From Nostoc commune NIES-4072 (GTDB lineage: Bacteria > Cyanobacteriota > Cyanobacteriia > Cyanobacteriales > Nostocaceae), in NCBI RefSeq assembly GCF_003113895.1, contig NZ_BDUD01000001.1:4637941-4701940 (forward strand): 64,000 nt of DNA, read 5' to 3'. Below, piece by piece: positions 19,014 to 26,700 of the stretch. Position numbers and translations under genes: made by a program. Below the pieces are notes generated by a model, which did not search any database, was not told the origin of the DNA, and was given only the letters and a program-made list of their open reading frames with translations. How positions within the stretch are numbered: position 1 is the stretch's first letter; each line of letters begins with the position of its first letter.

Positions 19014-19739
19014 CTAAATATGAATTCCGCATTCTGTTTTATCACTTCCCCGCCAGCGTCCGGCGCGTTCGTCTTCGCCTTCGCCTACTTTGGTGGTAAT
19101 TGGTTCGTCGCCGATGCTGGGATAACCTTTGTCGTGGAGGGGATTATAGATGACTCCGTGTTCAGCCACGTAAATCCAGCTGTCTTTGCGTGTCCAGGTA
19201 GCGATAGGATTTACTTTCAGCCGACCTTTACCGTCGAATTCAAATATAGGCATATTCGCACGGGTTACTGCTTGGTCACGGCGGCGGCCAGTAATCCAAG
19301 CGACGCTGTTAAGTTCGTCTAGACCCCGTAGCAGTGGTTCAATTTTTGTAATGTGGTGGAATTTGGCAATATCTTTGTCCCAGAGTTTGTCGCCATATTT
19401 GGCTTCAAAGGCTTCGCGGGTGTCTACGTCTGGAGTTTTGAAAGTTTGCAAATCTAGGTTGTAGATTTGTTTGGCTTTGGCTACTAATTCTAGGCTTTCA
19501 GGGAAGTGGTGCAAGGTATCGAGAAAGATCACAGGAACTGGATGCTTCAGTTCAGTGTAAAGAATATGGGTAATTATCATATCATCCACGTTAAAGGCGC
19601 TTGTTTGCACCAGTCCGGTTGGGATATTCTCTATAGACCATGCCAGTATTTCTTTGGGAGTGGCAGTTTCAAATTGCTGATTTAATTTTTCTAAGTCAAA
19701 AGCGATCGCTTGGTTTCTAGATGCCGTGGATACTGTCAT
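19014..19739 (-). CDS. cysH: Phosphoadenylyl-sulfate reductase (thioredoxin)
   Basis: Reduces PAPS to sulfite with electrons from thioredoxin in sulfate assimilation. The 241-aa protein has the nucleotide-binding core (SAFNVDDMIITHIL, VIFLDTLHHFPE), the substrate segment TGRRRDQAVTRA and the C-terminal catalytic KTECGIH. The extra cysteine pairs of the iron-sulfur APS-reductase type are absent, so it is the PAPS type. It is monocistronic. Confidence 0.95.
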   Translation of the reverse strand: MTVSTASRNQAIAFDLEKLNQQFETATPKEILAWSIENIPTGLVQTSAFNVDDMIITHILYTELKHPVPVIFLDTLHHFPESLELVAKAKQIYNLDLQTFKTPDVDTREAFEAKYGDKLWDKDIAKFHHITKIEPLLRGLDELNSVAWITGRRRDQAVTRANMPIFEFDGKGRLKVNPIATWTRKDSWIYVAEHGVIYNPLHDKGYPSIGDEPITTKVGEGEDERAGRWRGSDKTECGIHI

Positions 19740-20030
19740 GATAATCTTCTGTTCAAATATTTTTACCTTGACTAAAATTTATTTTACTCCACAAAGGGCC
19801 ATATTCCGCTCGGAGATAAGGTAATTATTCTGTTCGGAAATTACTACATTATTGGCATGGGGAATGGGGCATTGTCTTATTTTTAGGATTCAGTCAAAAC
19901 GAATACGTAAGTATAAATTAAGTATTTACTAAGAAACTTTGCGGTAATTTAAGTTTTACAATGCTTTTATAGATATTTATACTGATTCTGATATGGTTAA
20001 GGAACAATTAATAAAAAGGATTTTACTTAA

Positions 20031-20135
20031 ATGAACACTTCAAAATCCCCCAATCGCTTAGGTGAATCTATAATCATGGGCGCTTTAATGATGTTGACCA
20101 GCGTTAGCGTTATTACAATAATGAACTTTTTCTAA
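20031..20135 (+). CDS. Small membrane protein, 34 aa
   Basis: A complete small ORF with ATG 20031, a purine-rich ribosome binding site (AAAAAGGA, ending ~11 nt upstream) and stop TAA. An intrinsic terminator lies ~40 bp downstream. The peptide has a polar N-terminus (MNTSKSPNRLGES) and one predicted transmembrane helix (IIMGALMMLTSVSVITIMNF). I do not recognise it. Single-helix peptides of this size in cyanobacteria are often subunits of photosynthetic or NDH complexes, but nothing here proves that. Confidence 0.6.
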   Translation: MNTSKSPNRLGESIIMGALMMLTSVSVITIMNFF

Positions 20136-20172
20136 GATAAACATTTCTAATTTTAGCAATAAAACTTTACAT

Positions 20173-20208
20173 AGCCCTGCTCAAAACTGAGTGGGGCTTT
20201 TGCTTTTA
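20173..20208 (+). terminator. Intrinsic terminator after the 34-aa ORF
   Basis: AGCCCTGCTC pairs with GAGTGGGGCT (10 bp, two wobble pairs) around a 6-nt loop, followed by TTTTGCTTTT. It points rightward, so it ends the small upstream transcript; the large gene ending at 20371 is on the other strand. Confidence 0.85.
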
Positions 20209-20370
20209 ACGTGACCTCGCTCGTTGGAATTTAACCAGGACTTAATAATATGTGTCAAAAACTCAACTGTCCTCAAGATTGTTCCAGCTACTCTGAAAAA
20301 TACTTTGAGGACGTTTCGTTTTTGACTCGCTTACATCCCCACCCTACAGAAGGATGGGAACGCAAACAGG

Positions 20371-22758
20371 TTAAACAAATACAAAGCCAGTATCAGTTGC
20401 CAAATTTGTATTGAGCCTTAACCCATCTTTAACAACAGCAATTAATTCTGTTCCATTGCTGGTAAAGATGCCGACAGCAGACTCGTTGTCAGACACCGCT
20501 GATGCAGACCCTAGTGAGTAATTATTAGCAAGTCCCTTGAGTTCAATTTGATCCTTAGCCTTAAAGCTGGCAATATCGGCATAGTCACCGTTACCGGAAC
20601 TGGCATAGAAAACTGAACTGGCATCACCCAAGACGTAAGTATCTGCACCTTGATTACCGTTGAGTAGATCAATTTCGCCTGAACCACCCCCCCAACCAAT
20701 GAGGCGGTCATTGCCCTTGCCTCCAAAAAGGCTGTCACTGCCAAGTCCGCCTAAAATTGTGTCATTGCCATCGCCTCCACGGATGGTGTCATTGTTTCCC
20801 TTGCCATCAAGGTAGTCATTGCCTGCGCTACCATTGATATTTTCATTGGCGTCAGTGCCGACCACGAGATTGCTCCCAGTTAGGGAATTGACTACGATGG
20901 AGTTGTTAAACTTGGTTAGATCGTTAACTAGGTTAAAGTTTTCGACGTTGTTGGTAGGGATCGTCGATTGCCCAGTGTTAGAACTAATAGTATTATTCTG
21001 TACTATTGTGGGAGTCGATATTAAATTACTGATAGTGTTGTTATCAAGTACCGTTATCGGGGTAGTTCCGCCACTATTATCAAAGATTGTAGTAACGGGT
21101 TGGCTATTGTTACTAGAAACCGTGATAATTGGAAAGGCAGCAATATCATTATCAGCAATGGTGATGTTTTGAGAAGTAGTGCCTAGTGTAATACCTGAGG
21201 AAGGATTACTGATGGTCAATGTCGCGGTTTCTGTGCCTTCAACCACAGCATCATCTACAACGCTGAAGATGACAGAACCTGTGGTTTGTCCGCTAGGAAT
21301 GGTGATGATATTGTTGCTAAGGTTGTAATCACTGGTGGTGATGCCTGTTCCTGTTACACCTAAATTGACTGTTTGATTACTAGATACGGCACTGGATGCA
21401 GTAGCGGTAACAATGATAGCAGTTGTGTTTGCTTCCAAGCCAGCAGTAGTGCTGAGGGATAAGTTAACGGTTGGAAAGGCAGCAATATCATTATCAGCGA
21501 TGGTGATGTTTTGGGAAGTAGTGCCTAGTGTAATACCTGAGGAAGGATTACTGATGGTCAATGTCGCGGTTTCTGTGCCTTCAACCACAGCATCATCTAC
21601 AACGCTGAAGATGACAGAACCTGCGGTTTGTCCGCTAGGAATGGTGATGATACTGTTGCTAAGGTTGTAATCACTGGTGGTGATGCCTGTTCCTGTTACA
21701 CCTAAATTGACTGTTTGATTACTAGATACGGCACTGGATGCAGTAGCGGTGACAATGATAGCAGTTGTGTTTGCTTCCAAGCCAGCAGTAGTGCTGAGGG
21801 ATAAGTTAACGGTTGGAAAGGCAGCAATATCATTATCAGCGATGGTGATGTTTTGGGAAGTAGTGCCTAGTGTAATACCTGAGGAAGGATTACTGATGGT
21901 CAATGTCGCGGTTTCTGTGCCTTCAACCACAGCATCATCTATAACGCTGAAGATGACAGAACCTGCGGTTTGTCCGCTAGGAATGGTGATGATACTGTTG
22001 CTAAGGTTGTAATCACTGGTGGTGATGCCTGTTCCTGTTACACCTAAATTGACTGTTTGATTACTAGATACGGCACTGGATGCAGTAGCGGTGACAATAA
22101 TTTGGGTTGTTCCTGCTTCAGTTCCTGAGTTAGTGTTGAGAGATAGGTTGACTATGGGATTTCCACTGGTGATGGCTAAGTTCGTGGTGTTAGGAACTAT
22201 CGCAGCTCCGTCACCTCCGGTATCAATTGTCCAATTAGCACTGTTGTTAACAAGCGCCTTATAGCCTATAAAACTGGTTTGTCCAGTACGGGAACCAGTA
22301 TACTGACCATAGTCAGTGCTACTGGTGAGTTTGATCGCATTAACTCCATCAGTTAGTCCAACAGTAGTCAGACTGTTATTATTCGCCTCAGTTGAGACAG
22401 CAGTTAGAATTGTGGTTGGGGCAGTGGCACTATTTCCCAGAAAGGCATAAACAGTCTCATCAGTTGTATTGAGTCCCAAGTCGCTTGAGTTAACAACTGT
22501 AAATGTACCAATAGATGATGCGCGACTAGTGCTATCAATTGCACTAAAGCGAACTACAGTACCACCGACAATTTTCTGAGATCCCGTATTCCATACAAAC
22601 GAGGATTCACTGCTACCAATAGCGGTCGGACTCGCAGCTGTGCCGTCACTAAAATAAATAGTTGTATTCGGATCTATGTCTACAAAGGTGACAATAGACC
22701 AACCATCTTCATCGGCATTGAAAGAGATAAAAGCAATATCGCCTTGTGTCAAAGCCAT
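20371..22758 (-). CDS. Calx-beta and RTX (hemolysin-type calcium-binding) repeat protein
   Basis: A 795-aa, probably secreted, calcium-binding protein. Residues 1-~200 form a Thr/Ser-rich beta domain that begins with TQGDIAFISFNADEDGW. Three Calx-beta repeats follow, each 114 aa, with the DDAVVEGTETATLTI signature. A linker leads to RTX nonapeptides (GNDYLDGKGNNDTIRGGDGN) and a C-terminal domain typical of type I secretion substrates. No signal peptide or secretion gene is nearby. The start is ATG 22758, preceded by AAGGAG at 9 nt; a TTG six codons upstream lies within that ribosome-binding region and is rejected. Confidence 0.9.
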   Translation of the reverse strand: MALTQGDIAFISFNADEDGWSIVTFVDIDPNTTIYFSDGTAASPTAIGSSESSFVWNTGSQKIVGGTVVRFSAIDSTSRASSIGTFTVVNSSDLGLNTTDETVYAFLGNSATAPTTILTAVSTEANNNSLTTVGLTDGVNAIKLTSSTDYGQYTGSRTGQTSFIGYKALVNNSANWTIDTGGDGAAIVPNTTNLAITSGNPIVNLSLNTNSGTEAGTTQIIVTATASSAVSSNQTVNLGVTGTGITTSDYNLSNSIITIPSGQTAGSVIFSVIDDAVVEGTETATLTISNPSSGITLGTTSQNITIADNDIAAFPTVNLSLSTTAGLEANTTAIIVTATASSAVSSNQTVNLGVTGTGITTSDYNLSNSIITIPSGQTAGSVIFSVVDDAVVEGTETATLTISNPSSGITLGTTSQNITIADNDIAAFPTVNLSLSTTAGLEANTTAIIVTATASSAVSSNQTVNLGVTGTGITTSDYNLSNNIITIPSGQTTGSVIFSVVDDAVVEGTETATLTISNPSSGITLGTTSQNITIADNDIAAFPIITVSSNNSQPVTTIFDNSGGTTPITVLDNNTISNLISTPTIVQNNTISSNTGQSTIPTNNVENFNLVNDLTKFNNSIVVNSLTGSNLVVGTDANENINGSAGNDYLDGKGNNDTIRGGDGNDTILGGLGSDSLFGGKGNDRLIGWGGGSGEIDLLNGNQGADTYVLGDASSVFYASSGNGDYADIASFKAKDQIELKGLANNYSLGSASAVSDNESAVGIFTSNGTELIAVVKDGLRLNTNLATDTGFVFV
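21131..22115. repeat. Intragenic 342-bp direct repeats
   Basis: Three nearly identical DNA units with a 342-bp period (GGAAAGGCAGCAATATC recurs at 21131, 21473 and 21815) encode the Calx-beta repeats. The third unit diverges toward its 5' coding end. The near-identity indicates recent amplification or gene conversion. Confidence 0.9.
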
Positions 22759-23405
22759 TAATAAGGTCTCCTTCAATTTACTTTGTATTGTTTGAAAAGC
22801 GCCTGAAAAGCTGATATTTACAAATAATTTGCAAACCTAATCAAGTAAGGCAATTTTGGATTTTAGATTTCGGATTTTAGATTGACCCCAGCAATCAAGC
22901 CACTGGCTCTGTCATTGAATTTTAGATTTTGAATCTTCAATTTTTTTATCCAAAATTTAAAATCCGAAATTTGGTAAAATTGACAATCGCAATATCACCA
23001 TTCAAAAAACTATTTGGTAGTCAAAACGCTACGGATTTTACTATGATTAATCTACATTCAGCAACCTTAAGTTATGTCAACAACTTTAATAAAAAATTTA
23101 TAAAAGATTTAATAGAATAAATATTTGGTACTGAGAAGAAGTCGGCATATCTGACCCTGTGTGCTACCACGACAAGTACCAAGTTGAATCAAAAAGAATT
23201 TAAAATTGGGGTGCGATCGCTATTTACCCATAATACAGCACGCGTGGAAATAAACATACCCTTCGGGTTCACCAGTCGCCTGCGGAAGGGTTTCCCTCTC
23301 GCAGCGCTGGTTCACCATTTCAAATGGCGCAAGAAGCTCGGAATAAATTATGCGTAACTTTTGGCTTTTGACATCCCCGTAGGGGTTGATTTCCGCCTTG
23401 CGGTA
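22759..23405. other. Repeat-rich spacer
   Basis: A 647-bp spacer. At 22855-22975 GGATTTTAGATTT-type repeats face their complements. At 23212-23400 there are several short GC-rich hairpins (CCCTTCGGG, GGAAGGGTTTCCCTC, CCCCGTAGGGG) of the kind dispersed in Nostoc genomes. A 63-codon ORF in it looks accidental. Confidence 0.6.
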
Positions 23406-24995
23406 CTAGTGACCGATTGGCGCTTTCGCTCCTGCACCGCCTTTACCCAGGAATAATAACAGAGGTAATGAGCAAAGGAACCCTACCCCTACGACTCGAA
23501 AGCAATCTGCGTAAGATAAAACAGCAGCTTGGATATCTACTGTTTGACTTAATAAAGCTAGTGCTTGTTGTTGCGCTGTTGCCGCATCCATACCTTGGCT
23601 TTGGAGTGCCCCATTGAGCAAGTCGAGACGCTGATTGGTTTCTGGGTCATAGGGGCTAAGTTGAGTTAACAGGATGGCTCGATGAAAAGCCTGTCTTTGG
23701 TCAAGCAGAGTAGTAAGTAGGGCAATGCCGATACTGCCGCCTAATTGTCGAGTCAGGTTGTAAAAACCAGAACCGGCAGAAACATCTTTTTTGGGTAGCG
23801 GCCCTAAAACTGCCAAACTCAAAGGGAGAAACATCAACACAGTAAAAGCTCCGCGCCATACCAATGGCCAAAATAAATCGTCTGTTCCGCTTTGTGGAGT
23901 AATTGTCGCCAATTGAAACATAACTCCAGATGATCCGACAGCGCCCATTGCAATTAAAAATCGAGCATCAACTATACTAGACAGTTTGCCTAATAAAACC
24001 ATAACGATCGCAGACGCTAAAGCCCCAGGTGCTAATAATAATCCTGTTTGTGTTGCCGTAAATTGCAGCACGCTCTGAGCAAATATTGGCACAGCAAAAA
24101 GTGCGCCATAAAGCCCCATACCCACCACTGCTGAGAGAACGCTTCCCGCAGCTAAAGAACGGTGACGTAAAACTCTCAAATCTACAGCCGGATGATCTGT
24201 TTTCAGTTCTCGCCAAATAAACAACCCTAAACCGATAATACCGACAATCGCCAGAGTGACAATAAAACTAGAGGAAAACCAGTCATCTTGCTCCCCTTCC
24301 TCTAATACAGTTTGTAAGCTACCCACAGCCACGATTAAAAATCCAATTCCCCACCAATCAACAGCTTGGTTTTGAGCCTCCTTCCTGTCTTTATTCTTTG
24401 GCAAAAACGCTAAAGACATGGCTACTGCAATGATCCCAAAGGGAATGTTAACAAAGAAAATCCAGCGCCAGCCTAAACCATCTACTAAGAATCCTCCCAA
24501 GGTTGGGCCAATTGCCGGGCCAGCAATTACACCTACACCAAAAACTGCTTGGGCTAAACCTTGTTCGGCCGGGGGAAAAGTCTCGAATAAAATCGCCTGG
24601 GCTTTTGCTAACAACCCTCCACCGCATAAACCTTGGAGAATTCGGGCAACAATCAACATCGGTAGATTGAAGGACAGCCCACATAAAACGGAGGAAATCG
24701 TAAAACCAATCAGTGAGAAGATAAAGTAGGTTTTACGCCCAAAGTAATCTCCCAACCATGCAGATAAGGGAATTAATACCACGTTAGCGATCGCATATCC
24801 GCTAACTACCCAACCCACTTCGCTGACAGTTGCACCCAAAGTCGCTTGGATATCGGTGAGAGCTACGTTAACGATACTAGTATCAATTACTTCTAAGATT
24901 GCACCAAGGGAAGCCGTAAAAGCGATCGCCCACTTCAATGGCCCGTGGACATAGCCAAATTCGTCAAAACTAGAACTTTTAATACTGGTAGCCAT
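23406..24995 (-). CDS. DHA2-family MFS drug efflux transporter (EmrB/QacA type)
   Basis: A 529-aa major facilitator with about 14 membrane helices. The DHA2 signatures are present: ASLGAILEVIDTSIVNVAL in helix 1, WLGDYFGRKTYF after helix 2, and GVGVIAGPAIGPTLGGFL in motif C. It probably exports toxic compounds using the proton gradient. A TetR-family gene is divergent from it, and the intervening spacer holds a perfect 19-bp palindrome, so repression by that regulator is likely. No membrane-fusion partner (EmrA) is adjacent. Confidence 0.92.
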   Translation of the reverse strand: MATSIKSSSFDEFGYVHGPLKWAIAFTASLGAILEVIDTSIVNVALTDIQATLGATVSEVGWVVSGYAIANVVLIPLSAWLGDYFGRKTYFIFSLIGFTISSVLCGLSFNLPMLIVARILQGLCGGGLLAKAQAILFETFPPAEQGLAQAVFGVGVIAGPAIGPTLGGFLVDGLGWRWIFFVNIPFGIIAVAMSLAFLPKNKDRKEAQNQAVDWWGIGFLIVAVGSLQTVLEEGEQDDWFSSSFIVTLAIVGIIGLGLFIWRELKTDHPAVDLRVLRHRSLAAGSVLSAVVGMGLYGALFAVPIFAQSVLQFTATQTGLLLAPGALASAIVMVLLGKLSSIVDARFLIAMGAVGSSGVMFQLATITPQSGTDDLFWPLVWRGAFTVLMFLPLSLAVLGPLPKKDVSAGSGFYNLTRQLGGSIGIALLTTLLDQRQAFHRAILLTQLSPYDPETNQRLDLLNGALQSQGMDAATAQQQALALLSQTVDIQAAVLSYADCFRVVGVGFLCSLPLLLFLGKGGAGAKAPIGH

Positions 24996-25079
24996 TGTTA
25001 TATAAATAATGTTTGAGAAATATCAAGCAATGCCTTGGTTGGGACACTGACGCCAAAGGTAAAATTAAATTTTGTATAC

Positions 25080-25098
25080 ATACGCTACGGTAGCGTAT
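25080..25098. promoter_or_regulatory. Operator-like palindrome between the efflux pump and tetR
   Basis: ATACGCTACGGTAGCGTAT is a perfect 9-bp inverted repeat around one central base, in the divergent spacer 85 bp from the efflux start and 192 bp from the tetR start. Size and position are those of a TetR-family operator; binding is inferred. Confidence 0.7.
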
Positions 25099-25126
25099 CA
25101 TATTAAAACGGTCAAGGGAGAATTTA

Positions 25127-25297
25127 ATGAGAAGTGGCAAAAATATCTATGCTAAGGATGGATGGTTACTGCTGCTGTTTTCATGCATGAGAATTGGGTT
25201 ATGGGGCTTATTTGTTTCCTATAGGCTATGTTCTATGCCCAAAGCTAGAAGCAAATGGCCAAGAAGATATTGCTTGGGGATGATATTTTATGAGTAA
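25127..25297 (+). CDS. Small ORF (56 aa) overlapping the tetR start
   Basis: ATG 25127 has a good ribosome binding site (AAGGGAG, 6 nt upstream). The ORF starts just after the palindromic operator and ends with TAA at 25295-25297, overlapping the tetR ATG by 8 nt. The peptide has a hydrophobic stretch (GWLLLLFSCMRIGLWGLFVSY) and a basic C-terminus (KARSKWPRRY). I do not recognise it. It may be a leader peptide that couples translation to tetR, or fortuitous. Confidence 0.4.
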   Translation: MRSGKNIYAKDGWLLLLFSCMRIGLWGLFVSYRLCSMPKARSKWPRRYCLGMIFYE

Positions 25298-25886
25298 GGA
25301 AATCAACAGCCCCTCTGGACGACCACGCAGCATCCACGCCAATCAGGCTATTGTGCAAGCGACTTTGGATTTGCTTGCAGAGGTAGGATATGAAAGCATG
25401 AGTATAGAAGCGATCGCTTCTCGTGCTGGAGTTGGTAAAACGACCATCTATCGGCGTTACACTTCCAAAGAAGAACTAGTTGCAGACGCAATAGAAAGTT
25501 TGAGAGATGATTTAGTGATCCCCGATACTGGCAGGTTTTGGGGAGACATGGATATTTTGATCAATAATGCTGCCAAAAAAATAGATAGTCCCCTTGGTCG
25601 TCAGACACTCGCTTTGATAATTAGTACAGCGTCTAGCAATCCTCAGTTTGCAGAGGTTTACTGGACAAAATATACTAAACTCCGGCGTGAAGCCTTTTCT
25701 AAAGTACTTGAGCGTGCCAAGTCTAGAGACGAAATTCACCAGGATGCAGACGTAGACTTAATTATTGACCTTGTGAGTGGGTCACTATATTATGCACTGA
25801 TATTCAAACCCACAACCGAGCCAGTAGAAGCATATATGCGCCGCACAATAAATCTTCTTATGAAGGGAGTGGGGAGTAGGGAGTAG
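25290..25886 (+). CDS. TetR/AcrR-family transcriptional regulator
   Basis: A 198-aa regulator with an N-terminal helix-turn-helix (about residues 15-60: ATLDLLAEVGYESMSIEAIA, then RAGVGKTTIYRRYTSKEEL) and a C-terminal ligand-binding helical domain of the AcrR/TetR_C type. It is divergent from the DHA2 efflux gene and most likely represses it by binding the palindrome at 25080. Its own mRNA leader may include the 56-aa ORF whose stop overlaps this start. Confidence 0.92.
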   Translation: MSKEINSPSGRPRSIHANQAIVQATLDLLAEVGYESMSIEAIASRAGVGKTTIYRRYTSKEELVADAIESLRDDLVIPDTGRFWGDMDILINNAAKKIDSPLGRQTLALIISTASSNPQFAEVYWTKYTKLRREAFSKVLERAKSRDEIHQDADVDLIIDLVSGSLYYALIFKPTTEPVEAYMRRTINLLMKGVGSRE

Positions 25887-25920
25887 GGAGTGGGAGAAAA
25901 ATTTTTATTCCTAACTCTTA

Positions 25921-25975
25921 ATTCCCCATTCCTCATTCCTCATTCCCCATTCCCCATTCCCCATTCCCCATTCCC
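25921..25975. repeat. CCCCATT tandem repeats
   Basis: Seven to eight CCCCATT/CCTCATT heptamers downstream of tetR. Non-coding; the ORF through it encodes only PHSPFPI repeats. Confidence 0.85.
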
Positions 25976-26053
25976 AACTTGTTACCAAAATAACTTTCCA
26001 CTACAGTTCATAAATGAGATGATGGAGAAATTAGAGAAAAAGGTGAACAATTG

Positions 26054-26407
26054 TTATTTTTCTCCTTCCGCTTCTGGTTGCAAGATGGCATTACAGTATT
26101 GAATGAGGGTTGTCAAGCGATCGCTAATCGTTTGAAGTCTCGTTTGTGCAGTAGATGCTTGCCGCGCTCCTTGCAAAAACATCACATCTACTGCCAACAA
26201 GCGCAGTTGCTTGCTCATTTCTGTCTGATAAGACTGCACTCGCCAGTTCTCATCAGCCAAAGGTACAATTTCCTGTCCAAAGAATTGCTGCAACGAGGCT
26301 ACACGCTGCCGCAGTTCGGAGGGAATCATTGGGGTAGTTGTGGCATCGGAGCGTAATTGCTCTAGTAAGGTTACGAGTGCCAAATATTTCTCACGGTTTA
26401 AAGACAT
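26054..26407 (-). CDS. patD: Heterocyst frequency control protein PatD-like
   Basis: A 117-aa, mostly helical, soluble protein (MSLNREKYLALVTLLEQL ... DVMFLQGARQASTAQTRL). It matches my recollection of PatD, a regulator restricted to heterocystous cyanobacteria that is linked to FtsZ and to the number of heterocysts formed. The identification rests on remembered similarity and could not be tested here. It is divergent from the rel/spoT gene across a ~290-bp spacer containing a perfect 12-bp hairpin. Confidence 0.6.
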   Translation of the reverse strand: MSLNREKYLALVTLLEQLRSDATTTPMIPSELRQRVASLQQFFGQEIVPLADENWRVQSYQTEMSKQLRLLAVDVMFLQGARQASTAQTRLQTISDRLTTLIQYCNAILQPEAEGEK

Positions 26408-26485
26408 CCAGTGCTAGTTAAGATAGTATTAATGTCAAGTAATTTTTCTTCTACAATAAACTTTCTTAAAGACTTCTCAGCACCA

Positions 26486-26513
26486 AAAGCCTCAAATCAG
26501 CATTTGAGGCTTT
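26486..26513. other. Perfect hairpin in the patD-rel spacer
   Basis: AAAGCCTCAAAT and ATTTGAGGCTTT form a 12-bp perfect stem with a CAGC loop. It lies between divergent genes, so it terminates neither of them. It could be an attenuator in the rel leader or the 3' end of a short RNA. The following sequence, GTTTGCC, is a poor T-run. Confidence 0.6.
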
Positions 26514-26700
26514 GTTTGCCATCAATGGATTTTCTTTCTTTATGATCCTTGAAACTCAAACTGGATGACTACCGTCGGCAATTCGAGAATAATTCTTACA
26601 CTGTTTTTTCTACCCCTCTTTGGGCAACAGCATCTTCTATGATGCTGCCAGTTTTATTTATCATTCACTTAATCTACCGATCCTATCCAAACCCAATTGT

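Noticed and set aside
20251..20415. 54-aa Cys-containing ORF on the + strand
   Set aside because: It overlaps the 3' end of the Calx-beta/RTX gene, lacks a clear ribosome binding site, and follows a terminator; similarity to anything could not be seen.
22929..23120. 63-aa ORF
   Set aside because: It begins inside AATCTAAAATCC-type dispersed repeats and has no ribosome binding site.
25890..26102. 70-aa ORF of PHSPFPI repeats
   Set aside because: It is a translation of the CCCCATT heptamer array.
26620..26700. TTG-started 27-residue extension of rel
   Set aside because: The residues are unlike the family, and ATG 26701 gives the usual N-terminus.
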